Shown: positions 42,620 to 51,264, counted from the first letter of the stretch. The stretch: DNA of 64,000 bases from Nitrospira_D sp019636945 (GCF_047338595.1 NZ_JBLFBO010000007.1:1-64000), one strand, 5' to 3'. Notes: a model not told the origin generated them from the sequence alone. Made by a program: numbers and translations.

Positions 42620-44143
42620 ATGTCGAGCAGAAAGATCCTCAGCCTAGATGAACTCGCCGGCCAATCCCACGAATTCAGGGAGCAGGGTAAACGCGTCGTT
42701 CTCTGTCATGGCACCTTCGACCTCATGCATACCGGCCATATTCGCTATCTGCAACGCGCGAAAAAAGAAGGCGATATCCTCCTTGTGACGGTGACTGCGG
42801 ATGCATACGTCAACAAAGGTCCTGGTCGTCCGATCTTTAACGAACTGCTACGGGCCGAAAATCTCGCGGCGTTAGAGTGCGTTGATTTCGTGGCGATCAA
42901 CCATGCCGTGACTGCTGTCGATGCCCTGCATCAAATCCAGCCGAGCGTCTACGCCAAAGGAAGCGAGTATCGCTCTCATGGCAATGATGTGACGGGAAAC
43001 ATCATTCGTGAGCAGGAGGCCGTACACGCGCATGGCGGTGAAATCTTTTACACCGATGAGATCACATTTAGCTCCAGCAGTCTGCTGAACGAACATTTCG
43101 GGGTGTTCAGTCCCGATACCAAGGACTATCTTGATCGGTTTCGTGTGAAGTGGCCTGATCGTGAAATCCACCGCATGGTCGAAGTCCTTGATACGCTCAA
43201 TGTATTGGTCGTCGGCGACGCCATCATCGATCAGTATCATTATGTGTCCCCATTGGGACAGACTGGGAAGGGCAACGTACTAGCCGTGCAGTATGATACC
43301 GAGGAGCAATTTGCAGGTGGCTCGATGGCGGTTGCTAACCATATTGCTCGATTTGCCAAATCGGTGACCTTGGTTGCGGGGTTGGGTGACACCCAGAGTC
43401 ATGAGGAGTTCATACGAGAGAAGTTGCATCAGAACATTACACCGATTTTTTCGTATTTCAAGAATGCGCCGACGGTCACCAAAAGACGGTTTGTCGACAG
43501 TGATCTCTCAAAGCTCTTCGAGGTGTACTTTTTCCATGACGAGCCGATGTTGGAGGATTCCGGAGCGTACATTCACCAGTGGTTGACGGACCATCTTGCA
43601 AAATTTGATGTCGTTGTAGTTGCCGATTTCGGCAATGGGTTTATTTCCAACGACATGGTTCGATTGCTGTGTGCCAAGTCGCGGTTTCTTGCGGTCAATA
43701 CGCAGATCAATAGTGGAAATCGGGGTTATCACGTCATCAATCGGTATCCGTCCGCAAGTTTTGCGTCGCTGAACGAGCCGGAGCTGCGGTTGGCGGCGCA
43801 CAACAGGCATGATCCATTGGAGAAGGTCGCTGAATCCATCGCCGCGAATATCGGTGCAGGTCATTTGGCGATCACGCGTGGGACCAAAGGAATGATGATG
43901 TTTGACGCCAAGGAAAACGCGTTTCACAAAGTGCCGGCCCTCTCTTCCCGAGTGATTGACCGTATCGGTGCGGGGGATGCACTTCTTTCCTTAACGTCTC
44001 TCTGCCTCGGCAGAGGGTTCCCTAGCGAAGTCGCCGCCTTTGTGGGAAGCGTGGCGGCGGCGATGGATGTGCAAATCGTGTGTAATCGTGAGCCGATTGA
44101 TCCTGTCGCGTTAAAAAAATACGTATCGACCTTGCTCAAATAA
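42620..44143 (+). CDS. HldE-like bifunctional enzyme with swapped domains (nucleotidyltransferase-kinase)
   Basis: 507 residues. The N-terminal 150 form a cytidylyltransferase-fold domain (CHGTFDLMHTGHIRYLQ, with HTGH at 37-40). The part from about residue 190 is a PfkB/ribokinase-family sugar kinase (NVLVVGDAIIDQYHYV, EQFAGGSMAVANHIA, DRIGAGDALLS near 450). In E. coli HldE the kinase comes first and the ADP-heptose-forming domain last; here the order is reversed. The predicted role is phosphorylation of the isomerase's product at C1 and its nucleotide activation. A phosphatase would also be expected between the two steps in the heptose pathway; the KdsC-like HAD at 51265 is a possible but unproven candidate. 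Confidence 0.85.
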   Translation: MSSRKILSLDELAGQSHEFREQGKRVVLCHGTFDLMHTGHIRYLQRAKKEGDILLVTVTADAYVNKGPGRPIFNELLRAENLAALECVDFVAINHAVTAVDALHQIQPSVYAKGSEYRSHGNDVTGNIIREQEAVHAHGGEIFYTDEITFSSSSLLNEHFGVFSPDTKDYLDRFRVKWPDREIHRMVEVLDTLNVLVVGDAIIDQYHYVSPLGQTGKGNVLAVQYDTEEQFAGGSMAVANHIARFAKSVTLVAGLGDTQSHEEFIREKLHQNITPIFSYFKNAPTVTKRRFVDSDLSKLFEVYFFHDEPMLEDSGAYIHQWLTDHLAKFDVVVVADFGNGFISNDMVRLLCAKSRFLAVNTQINSGNRGYHVINRYPSASFASLNEPELRLAAHNRHDPLEKVAESIAANIGAGHLAITRGTKGMMMFDAKENAFHKVPALSSRVIDRIGAGDALLSLTSLCLGRGFPSEVAAFVGSVAAAMDVQIVCNREPIDPVALKKYVSTLLK

Positions 44144-44161
44144 TTGAGGAGACGGTTGCCG

Positions 44162-45124
44162 ATGCATGACCAGACCAGGAGGAGCTTGTTCAGTGCCATG
44201 CTCCGTATCAGGCGGGTCGAGGAAGCGCTGGCGACGCGTTATGCCGAACAGATGATGCGGTGCCCGATGCACTTGTGTATCGGGCAAGAAGCCATTGCTG
44301 TTGGTGTGTGTACAGCCCTGCGCAAAGAGGATAAGGTGTTCAGCAATCATCGCGCACATGGGCACTATCTGGCCAAAGGCGGTGATCTTAATGCGATGGT
44401 GGCCGAGCTGTATGGCCGGGCGACTGGGTGCTGCGGCGGCCGAGGTGGATCCATGCACCTCATTGACCTCGCGGTTGGATTTATGGGGGCCACGCCGATT
44501 GTCGGTGGAACGGTCCCGTTAGCGGTTGGTTCCGCGTGGGCCGCCTCGCTCCAGGACACTCACGATGTCTCGGTGAGTTTTTTGGGCGATGGGTGTTTCG
44601 AAGAAGGGGTGGTGCACGAATCCCTCAATTTCGCGGCATTGCATCGGCTGCCGATCATTTTTGTCTGCGAGAACAACGACTTTTCCGTGTACACCCGCCG
44701 AAACGAACGCCAGCCCAATCGGCCCATCTATCGGATTGCCGAGGCCCATGGTATGCCTGTTGCTGTGGCGGATGGCAATGATGTAGAGACGGTCGTCTCA
44801 CTGGTGAGCGCTGCAGTTGACAGTGCCCGCAGCGGGAACGGACCGCAGTTCCTGGAATTTGATGCCTACCGCTGGCGAGAACATTGCGGCCCGGATTTCG
44901 ATGACCATCTCAAGTACCGCTCCGTACAGGAAATTCAAACCGGCATGAACAATTGCCCGATTGATCGGTACAAGACGATCCTCCTGCAGACGGGCATTCT
45001 CGATGAGCTGGGTTGCGCTGGGATCGAGACTCAGATTCGGGAGGAGGTATCTGCTGCATTCGACTTTGCTCTGGCGAGCAGCAAACCGACGATCAAGGAT
45101 GCCTGGGAGAAGGTGTATGCGTGA
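44162..45124 (+). CDS. TPP-dependent dehydrogenase E1 component, alpha subunit
   Basis: 320 residues resembling the alpha subunit of pyruvate/acetoin dehydrogenase E1. The TPP/Mg motif is LGDGCFEEGVVHESLNFAAL (GDG at 142-144) ending in ENNDFSV. Also present are CIGQEAIAVGVC, NHRAHGHYLAKG and GRGGSMHLIDLAVGFMGAT. ATG 44162 follows GAGGAG by about ten bases; an upstream TTG at 44144 is less likely. The beta subunit overlaps its end. No E2 acyltransferase or E3 is nearby, so the pair probably does not feed a full dehydrogenase complex. It may transfer an activated aldehyde to an acceptor in sugar biosynthesis. Confidence 0.88.
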   Translation: MHDQTRRSLFSAMLRIRRVEEALATRYAEQMMRCPMHLCIGQEAIAVGVCTALRKEDKVFSNHRAHGHYLAKGGDLNAMVAELYGRATGCCGGRGGSMHLIDLAVGFMGATPIVGGTVPLAVGSAWAASLQDTHDVSVSFLGDGCFEEGVVHESLNFAALHRLPIIFVCENNDFSVYTRRNERQPNRPIYRIAEAHGMPVAVADGNDVETVVSLVSAAVDSARSGNGPQFLEFDAYRWREHCGPDFDDHLKYRSVQEIQTGMNNCPIDRYKTILLQTGILDELGCAGIETQIREEVSAAFDFALASSKPTIKDAWEKVYA

Positions 45125-46205
45125 TGTCGCGGAGCGTCAACTGACGTTCGCTGAAGCCATACGCGAAAGCCTGGATCAGGCGATGGAGAAGGATTCGCGC
45201 GTCATCGTGATCGGCGAGGGGGTTCCTGATCCGAAAGCGATTTTCAACACGACGGCCGGGTTGCGTCAAAAGTATGGAGCGCGTCGGGTGTTCGATATGC
45301 CGCTGTCGGAAAACGGGCTTACCGGAGCCTGTATCGGTGCGGCATTATCAGGTATGCGGCCGGTCATGATTCATCAACGTATCGATTTTGCCTTGCTGGC
45401 CATGGATCAGCTCGTCAACAATGCCGCCAAATGGCACTACATGTTTGATGGAAAAGCGTCGGTTCCCATGGTGGTGCGGATGATTGTGGGACGGGGATGG
45501 GGGCAAGGGCCTCAGCATTCCCAGAGTCTGCAAGCCATGTTTGCGATGGTACCGGGGATTAAGGTTGTCATGCCGACCACGGCTTATGACGCGAAAGGCA
45601 TGATGATTGCGGCGATCGAAGACGACAATCCGGTTCTGTTCATCGAACACCGATGGCTGCATCATGTTGCGGACAGTGTGCCAGACCACTATTACCGTGT
45701 TCCGATCGGCACAGCCAGGATTCTGCATGAAGGGTCCGATGTGACGGTGGCAGCATTCTCATATATGGCCTTTGAGGCGTTGATTGCGGCGAAGTCGATG
45801 TTGACGGAGATGGGCGTTGGACTGGAGGTCATCGATATGCGAACCGTGCGCCCTCTCGACGTGGAAAGCGTGCTTACGTCAGTGAGAAAAACGGGCCGGC
45901 TCATTGTTGCGGATACGGCATTTCGGACCGGGAGCATTGCCGGTGAACTGATCAGCCAGGTTGTCGAACAGTCGTTCGCATCGCTGACGGCACCACCGGT
46001 ACGGATCGCCTCTCCGGATTTTCCGACTCCGACGTCTCATTTTATGGCGGAGGATTATTACCCGGGCCCTAAGACAATCGCCGATGCGGCGCTCGACCTG
46101 ATGGGAAAATCGAGAGAGACGGGTGGCTACCAGCGGATGTCCGCTGCGTTTGTTCGCAAGGGCCCGCACGATGTTCCCAATCGTGAGTTCTCTGGTCCGT
46201 TTTGA
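45117..46205 (+). CDS. TPP-dependent dehydrogenase E1 component, beta subunit
   Basis: 362 residues of transketolase-type E1 beta. Features are LTFAEAIRESLDQAMEKD, VIVIGEGVPDPKAIF (with the conserved Glu), FDMPLSENGLTGACIGAAL and PMVVRMIVGRGWGQGPQHSQ. The C-terminal regulatory domain has VIDMRTVRPLDVESVL. ATG 45117 overlaps the alpha gene's end by eight bases, which is typical of E1 pairs. The last 40 residues (after DAALDLMGKS) extend beyond the usual E1 beta end. Confidence 0.88.
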   Translation: MRDVAERQLTFAEAIRESLDQAMEKDSRVIVIGEGVPDPKAIFNTTAGLRQKYGARRVFDMPLSENGLTGACIGAALSGMRPVMIHQRIDFALLAMDQLVNNAAKWHYMFDGKASVPMVVRMIVGRGWGQGPQHSQSLQAMFAMVPGIKVVMPTTAYDAKGMMIAAIEDDNPVLFIEHRWLHHVADSVPDHYYRVPIGTARILHEGSDVTVAAFSYMAFEALIAAKSMLTEMGVGLEVIDMRTVRPLDVESVLTSVRKTGRLIVADTAFRTGSIAGELISQVVEQSFASLTAPPVRIASPDFPTPTSHFMAEDYYPGPKTIADAALDLMGKSRETGGYQRMSAAFVRKGPHDVPNREFSGPF

Positions 46206-46234
46206 CCATGCCCGGCAAATCAAGAGGAGAGCCC

Positions 46235-46573
46235 ATGGGAGGTTATGTACAGTATGCCAGTGCCGAGACGTTTCTTCCCACTCCAGACTGGGTGATACGC
46301 ACTGAAGCGGAGCGTCTGTCCCGGCTGGAAAGCGCAATAGCTGCCGGTGAGGAACAGTTTCGGAGGTTGCTGGTGATTGTGGCGGCCAAGGATGATGGGC
46401 AGGTCATCGTGAGACTCAATGCGCCTCTTTCGGCCGGTGCTCGTGGAACGGTGCTGTTGGATCTTGAAGCCTACCTCAAATCGGCGGTCGATAGCGGGTT
46501 GACCGTATGGGTTGAAGCGTTGGGGGATAGGAATTCACTGCGCAATCTCCGTGGCATCGAGGTGAAAGCATGA
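46235..46573 (+). CDS. Small unknown protein in the radical SAM/E1 module
   Basis: 112 residues without a family I recognise. It starts MGGYVQYASAETFLPTPDWV and has a hydrophobic strand RRLLVIVAAKDDGQVIVRL. The second half (GTVLLDLEAYLKSAVDSGLT, then VWVEALGDRNSLRNLRGIEV) reads as a compact alpha/beta fold. I chose ATG 46235 because AGAGGAG lies about six bases upstream; ATG 46208 has no ribosome site. It is placed between E1 beta and the second radical SAM gene and overlaps the latter by ATGA. A partner protein or substrate adaptor is possible, but this is speculation. Confidence 0.7.
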   Translation: MGGYVQYASAETFLPTPDWVIRTEAERLSRLESAIAAGEEQFRRLLVIVAAKDDGQVIVRLNAPLSAGARGTVLLDLEAYLKSAVDSGLTVWVEALGDRNSLRNLRGIEVKA

Positions 46574-47709
46574 CGGCCGCTGTTCAGACCAAAGCGGGAG
46601 CACTGATTCTTGACTCGCACAAACTGTCGTATCACTACGATCGCGTTGAAGCCTGGGAGGTTGGTGAACGGATCGCTCCCGTCAGTGTCGACATGTCGCT
46701 GACTCGTGCCTGTGGCTCAATGTGTTCATTCTGTTACGCGATGATGCAGGAATCCCAGGTGCGCAGCAGCATCAGCACCCAACATGCGCTGAATCTTCTT
46801 GATGATTTCGCTGAAATCGGGATCCGAAGCGTCTCGCTCGTGTCTGACGGCGAAAGCACGTTGTCGAAAGCGTACGTACCGTTCATCCAGCACGCGGCGA
46901 GTCTCGGTATCGACGTCGGCAATGCAACGAACGCGTGGGAGTGGGGACCTGAGAAAATCGAGCAGGTTCTGCCCTCCTTGACGTGGGTGCGGTTCACTGT
47001 GGCGGCAGGTCGTCCGGAGAGTTATGCGAGCATTATGTACAAGGGACCGGAGCACACGCAGGTATTTGATCGTGCTATTGGACATATCCGCTATGCCATC
47101 GACTTAAAACGGCGGAAGAAGTTGCCGGTCACGCTCGGGATCCAGATGGTCCTGATGCCGCATTTGAAGGACGAAATCATTCCGTTCGCCCAGCTCGGGC
47201 TTGATCTTGGGGCGGATTATGCCGTCATCAAACATTGCTCGGATGATGAACAGGGCACGCTCGGGATCGACTACAGCCGGTACGAGAGTTTGCATGATCT
47301 ACTGAAACAAGCCGAGGCCATGAGCAATGAGCAGACGAAGGTGATCGTCAAGTGGACGAAGATCAAGGACGGCGACAAACCCAGCTATCAGCGTTTCTAT
47401 GGCCCGCAGTTCCTGCTGCAGATCAGCGGCAGCGGTCTGGTGGCGCCGTCCGGCATGTTTTTTAACGCGCGCTACTCCAAGCTGCACATCGGGAACTTTA
47501 CCGAAGAGCGGTTTACAGATATCTGGAAATCGACACGTTACTGGCGCGCCATGGATTATCTGGCATCGCCGGCGTTCGATGCGCAAACGATGATGGGGAC
47601 CCTGCCCATTCAGCACTATGTCAGTGTCGCATTGGATAACCACGCCAAGGGTCTTCAACGCATTCAACCTGGAACGGGGGCCAGGCCCCTTCATCATAAC
47701 TTTCTTTAG
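46570..47709 (+). CDS. Radical SAM protein, module member 2
   Basis: 379 residues. The cluster motif is CGSMCSFC (Cys48, Cys52, Cys55). SVSLVSDGESTLSKAYVPF is the GGE-like strand. VIVKWTKIKDGDKPSYQRFY and SGLVAPSGMFFNARYSKLHI form a SPASM-like end, but its Cys ligands appear mostly absent, unlike the protein at 39888. The DSHKLSYHYDRV N-terminal motif matches that relative. ATG 46570 overlaps the small unknown gene by ATGA. It closes the module, and its own reaction is unknown. Confidence 0.82.
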   Translation: MTAAVQTKAGALILDSHKLSYHYDRVEAWEVGERIAPVSVDMSLTRACGSMCSFCYAMMQESQVRSSISTQHALNLLDDFAEIGIRSVSLVSDGESTLSKAYVPFIQHAASLGIDVGNATNAWEWGPEKIEQVLPSLTWVRFTVAAGRPESYASIMYKGPEHTQVFDRAIGHIRYAIDLKRRKKLPVTLGIQMVLMPHLKDEIIPFAQLGLDLGADYAVIKHCSDDEQGTLGIDYSRYESLHDLLKQAEAMSNEQTKVIVKWTKIKDGDKPSYQRFYGPQFLLQISGSGLVAPSGMFFNARYSKLHIGNFTEERFTDIWKSTRYWRAMDYLASPAFDAQTMMGTLPIQHYVSVALDNHAKGLQRIQPGTGARPLHHNFL

Positions 47710-47775
47710 CACGGATTCCAGGCGTTCGAAGCGGGACACTACCTCTCTTCACGCGTATGCCGCGGTCACCGGCCA

Positions 47776-48891
47776 ATGGAGCGGCGTGCTGTCTATCACG
47801 TAGGAGCTGCCAAGTTGGTTGCCGTAGTCACGGAGCACAGCGAGCCGACGGTGGCCATCGTTATCCCGAATTATAACGATGCGCCATACCTTCCGACATG
47901 CCTTGCCTCGGTGCTTGGTCTCGCCCTGCGACCTGATCAGATCATACTTGTTGACGATGGTTCGACCGATGAGAGTGTGGCATTGGCGGCTCGGTACCTG
48001 GATGGTGTGCCTGGAGCGCAGATTGTCGTGAATCCGGAACGTGTGGGAACAATGGGTGCCCTCAACGTTGGCCTTCAGTATGTGAGCTGTGACTACGTCC
48101 TCTTTCTTGCGTCGAACGACCATCTTGATGGAGAGATATTGGCACATGCAAAAGCTGCGATCGCCAGATTAGGGCCGACGGGCTTGTGGTCGGCTATGGT
48201 TTGGTCGGCGGATGCAGAGGGTAACTACGAGCAGGTGTTCCCGTCTGCTGTCGTGGCTACGCGGGAGACGGCGCTTACGCCACAGGAATGCGTACGTTTT
48301 GCCAATAGGCTGGGAAATTGGTTCACCGGGACGACCCTGTTATTCCATCGCGCGACGCTCCAGCATATCGGGGGGTTCGACCAGGAGTACCGAGGTCTTG
48401 CGGATCTGTTTGCTGCGTTGACCATCTCGAGCCTCAAAGGCGCCATCTTCTGTCCGGCTCCCTTCGGTGTGATGCGAAGACATGATGGGGGATACTTGTG
48501 GCGAACTTTGACCGATCATGTGCACTTGGAGTCGCTGTTGCTGGGTGTGATGGACAAGGGGCCAACATTGTCTCCCGCTTTGTTTACTCCCCGCTTCATC
48601 GAGCGGACATGTCGTCGGATCCGTTTCTCCGCGGTCCGCGCCCTGGATGGCGGTGCCTGGCCGAATATCGGCGGGGCCTGGGAACGGGGGGTATACGCAT
48701 GGCTTGGTGGGCTCTGGCGATTCATGATGATTTCGAAACTTCGGACCGCGCTCGCATTCTTGCTTCTGCGGCCTTTTGATATCCTGCCCATGTTTTGGTA
48801 CAGGCTCATCAAGTTTCGTTGGATTGTGGTGCGTGATCGATTGCGGAATCCGCAAATATCCATTGTACATGCGAAGCGGTCATTGGCGTGA
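47776..48891 (+). CDS. Glycosyltransferase family 2
   Basis: About 371 residues (or 358 from a TTG at 47815, which has TAGGAG eight bases upstream and may be the true start). The GT2 core is PTVAIVIPNYNDAPYL, LVDDGSTDESVALAA, LFLASNDHLDGEIL, then LFHRATLQHIGGFDQEY. The C-terminal 100 residues include hydrophobic segments, suggesting membrane association. It begins the second glycosyltransferase block, 66 bases after the radical SAM gene. Confidence 0.82.
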   Translation: MERRAVYHVGAAKLVAVVTEHSEPTVAIVIPNYNDAPYLPTCLASVLGLALRPDQIILVDDGSTDESVALAARYLDGVPGAQIVVNPERVGTMGALNVGLQYVSCDYVLFLASNDHLDGEILAHAKAAIARLGPTGLWSAMVWSADAEGNYEQVFPSAVVATRETALTPQECVRFANRLGNWFTGTTLLFHRATLQHIGGFDQEYRGLADLFAALTISSLKGAIFCPAPFGVMRRHDGGYLWRTLTDHVHLESLLLGVMDKGPTLSPALFTPRFIERTCRRIRFSAVRALDGGAWPNIGGAWERGVYAWLGGLWRFMMISKLRTALAFLLLRPFDILPMFWYRLIKFRWIVVRDRLRNPQISIVHAKRSLA

Positions 48892-49251
48892 GCAGGGAAA
48901 CGGGATGGGTACAACAAAGTCCAGATGTATCTCTTGTGTGGGCAGCTGCAGCGTGCGGGACGCCGGTAATGTCACCGAAATATTCGAATGCGCCATGGAT
49001 ATCGTCCGACATGCAGTTGTGAGTGGGGTTGTTACGGTCGATGGACAATTAGATCGTTCCAGTGTGATCGCGTTGTCCCGGTGACCGTCTAGTTGCTTTG
49101 CCAATACCGTCGGTCTAGCAGTTCTTCGGCGATACCTCTTCCGGTTCTTGAGTAAGTATTGTTCCGTCAAGGCCTTTCGAAGGTGTGCTCCTAGGTTTCG
49201 CCTAAATGTGAGACTTGGGAAGGACTTAAGGTATTTCGATGGAGGGTGTGT
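48892..49251. other. 360-base intergenic stretch, no convincing gene
   Basis: A short frame of about 60 codons at roughly 48905-49084 encodes a Cys-containing start (SRCISCVGSCSVRD) but resembles no family and lacks a good ribosome site. The rest holds no clear promoter or hairpin. A GGAGGG at 49241-49246 belongs to the next gene. Confidence 0.45.
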
Positions 49252-50226
49252 ATGCTGATGAAGGCAATTCTGGACCGCAGTTCTGACGCAGCTCCGTACG
49301 TTTCCGTTCCCGTTGAGCGGTCTTCTATGTCCGATGCCGTATCACTCATTATCGTGAACTACAATTCCGGTCGTTACCTTCAATCTTGTGTTGCGTCTGT
49401 GCTGCATCAGGTCAATGAAGTGGTCGTTGTCGACAACGCCTCAACCGATGGAAGCATGGAAAAGCTTGAGGCGATATTTGAATGTGACCAGAAGTTGCAG
49501 GTTGTGCGTAATCGGGCGAATCGTGGATTCGCGGCTGCCTGTAACCAAGGATTGGAGATGTCCTCTGGAAGATATCTGTTTTTTCTCAACCCCGACTGTG
49601 TGTTGGCGCCGGAGACCGTTAAGCGTTTGCTCGAGGCACTTGCGGGTTACGCTGATGTAGGCATGGTTGGTGGACTCCTCGTCAACCCCGATGGCACTGA
49701 ACAAGCCGGCGGGCGACGGGCTGTCCCAACGCCTTGGCGGTCTCTTGTGCGGGCATGTGGTTTATCGCGCCTTGGAGCTCGATGGCCACGCTTGTTTCTT
49801 GATTTTCATCTGCATAAGCAACCGTTGCCGATGCACCCTATTGAGGTTGAGGCAATATCAGGTGCCTGTATGCTAGTTCGTCGTGAAGCGATGCGAGATG
49901 TCGGAGCCTGGGATGCAGGTTATTTTCTGCACTGTGAAGATCTTGATTTGTGTATGGCGTTGCGGCGCAAAGGGTGGAAAATTATGTTTGTGCCCGATGC
50001 GAGAGTCATACATGATCGAGGGGTATGCAGCCGTTCTCGTCCTATATTCGTGGAATGGCATAAGCACCGTGGGATGATGCGGTTTTATCACAAGTTTTTT
50101 CAGCATCAGTACCCAGGCCCATTGATGTGGCTGGTGGCGTTCGGCATCTGGTTGCGATTTGGTTGCATCGCATCATACCACTCCGCATTGCTCACACTGC
50201 GGTATCTCGGGTTTCGGCGTGGATGA
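49252..50226 (+). CDS. Glycosyltransferase family 2 (rhamnosyltransferase-like)
   Basis: 324 residues. The core is AVSLIIVNYNSGRYLQSCVA, VVVDNASTDGSMEKL, RANRGFAAACNQGLEMS, FFLNPDCVLAPETV and ISGACMLVRREAMRDVG. This set is typical of the WbbL/rhamnosyltransferase group of GT2, consistent with the dTDP-rhamnose genes at 26837-30131. ATG 49252 sits five bases after GGAGGG. Its end overlaps the next gene's GTG by eight bases. Confidence 0.87.
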   Translation: MLMKAILDRSSDAAPYVSVPVERSSMSDAVSLIIVNYNSGRYLQSCVASVLHQVNEVVVVDNASTDGSMEKLEAIFECDQKLQVVRNRANRGFAAACNQGLEMSSGRYLFFLNPDCVLAPETVKRLLEALAGYADVGMVGGLLVNPDGTEQAGGRRAVPTPWRSLVRACGLSRLGARWPRLFLDFHLHKQPLPMHPIEVEAISGACMLVRREAMRDVGAWDAGYFLHCEDLDLCMALRRKGWKIMFVPDARVIHDRGVCSRSRPIFVEWHKHRGMMRFYHKFFQHQYPGPLMWLVAFGIWLRFGCIASYHSALLTLRYLGFRRG

Positions 50227-51097
50227 GTCGTCGACGACCGGTGTTCTTGGCGCGAGCAGCTTTGTCGGCGAATGCGTGATTCGGCGGCTGAGGGAAAGTG
50301 GCCGCCAGATCGTTGCCTTCTCCAGGTCTGCACATGCGGGCAACGCTGAATCAACGGTGACGTGGTTGCAGCTCCTGCCTTCTGTAGCCGTCTCCCCCCA
50401 AGTCCCTCACATCACGGAGTGGGTATGTGTCGCCCCGATTTGGGTACTGTCTCAGTATTTCTCGATGATGGAGGCCAGTGATGCTCGTCGGGTCGTGGTC
50501 CTGTCGTCGACGAGTCTTTTTGCAAAAAAGGACTCACCAGATCCGGATGAACAGGCGCTTGTGTGTGGACTGCATGCCGGTGAGCAGGCTCTGCGTACGT
50601 GGGCAGAGACTCAGGGAGTTGAGTGGGTGATTTTGCGCCCGACGTTGATCTACGGATACGGCCGGGACAAGAATGTCACGGAGATTCTTCGCTTTGTCCG
50701 TCGATGGGGAGGGTTCCCCTTATTGGGCCGGGCTGACGGCTTGCGTCAGCCGGTGCATGCGGAGGATGTTGCCATGGCATGCGTGTCAGCCCTTACGGTG
50801 CCTGCGGCTGGGAACCGGGCGTATAATCTCTCAGGCGGCGAAACGTTGTCCTACAGGGAGATGGTCTGCCGAATCTTTGCCGCGATTGGTAAACGCCCGC
50901 AGGCCGTAACCATTCCCCGATGGCTCTTTCGTCTGGCGGTGGCGGCACTTCGTCGGCTGCCGCGATATCGCAATTGGACGACGGAAATGGCCGAACGCAT
51001 GAACCGTGACTTGGTATTTGATCATGGCGATGCCGCACGAGACCTAGGTTTCTCACCCAGGCCTTTTCATCTTTCACAGGGAGACATGCCGACGTGA
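50219..51097 (+). CDS. SDR-family protein with degenerate active site
   Basis: 292 residues. The nucleotide-binding motif is TGVLGASSFVGECVI. VVVLSSTSLFAK is the serine strand, and ILRPTLIYGYGRDKNVTEIL and QPVHAEDVAMACVSAL follow SDR order. Where neighbours have YxxxK (for example YGVSKWEAE at 17343), this protein has CGLHAGEQAL, so both catalytic Tyr and Lys seem lost. It may bind a nucleotide sugar without classical catalysis, or use another mechanism. The GTG start overlaps the GT2 stop. A hairpin follows the stop. Confidence 0.75.
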   Translation: MDESSTTGVLGASSFVGECVIRRLRESGRQIVAFSRSAHAGNAESTVTWLQLLPSVAVSPQVPHITEWVCVAPIWVLSQYFSMMEASDARRVVVLSSTSLFAKKDSPDPDEQALVCGLHAGEQALRTWAETQGVEWVILRPTLIYGYGRDKNVTEILRFVRRWGGFPLLGRADGLRQPVHAEDVAMACVSALTVPAAGNRAYNLSGGETLSYREMVCRIFAAIGKRPQAVTIPRWLFRLAVAALRRLPRYRNWTTEMAERMNRDLVFDHGDAARDLGFSPRPFHLSQGDMPT

Positions 51098-51144
51098 TTA
51101 TTCCAGCTGAGGTCCGGGTCGGAGTTGTTCGCAAGTGTGAGGCC

Positions 51145-51165
51145 CAAGCCTCCGAACGAGGCTTG
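51145..51165. terminator. Strong hairpin after the degenerate SDR gene
   Basis: CAAGCCTC (51145-51152), loop CGAAC, and GAGGCTTG (51158-51165) form a perfect 8-bp stem 48 bases after the stop. No U-run follows immediately, so it may be a structured 3' end rather than a textbook terminator. A promoter-like sequence lies just downstream, which fits an operon boundary. Confidence 0.5.
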
Positions 51166-51198
51166 TGTCACGCAGGATCGGTGGGCCGTGTTTTTGTT

Positions 51199-51226
51199 TT
51201 GCAATGCTCTGCCTGTCGGGTATGAT
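51199..51226 (+). promoter_or_regulatory. Candidate sigma70 promoter for the kdsC-like/manC unit
   Basis: TTGCAA (51199-51204) and TATGAT (51221-51226) are separated by 16 bases, about 40 bases before the TTG start at 51265. Both hexamers are near consensus, and a strong hairpin ends the upstream gene. Confidence 0.45.
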
Positions 51227-51264
51227 AGGTTCAGTAGAAGTCCACCTAAGCAGGCCTCTTAGAC

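Noticed and set aside
48905..49084. Possible small Cys-containing protein
   Set aside because: No ribosome site, no family, no coupling to neighbours.
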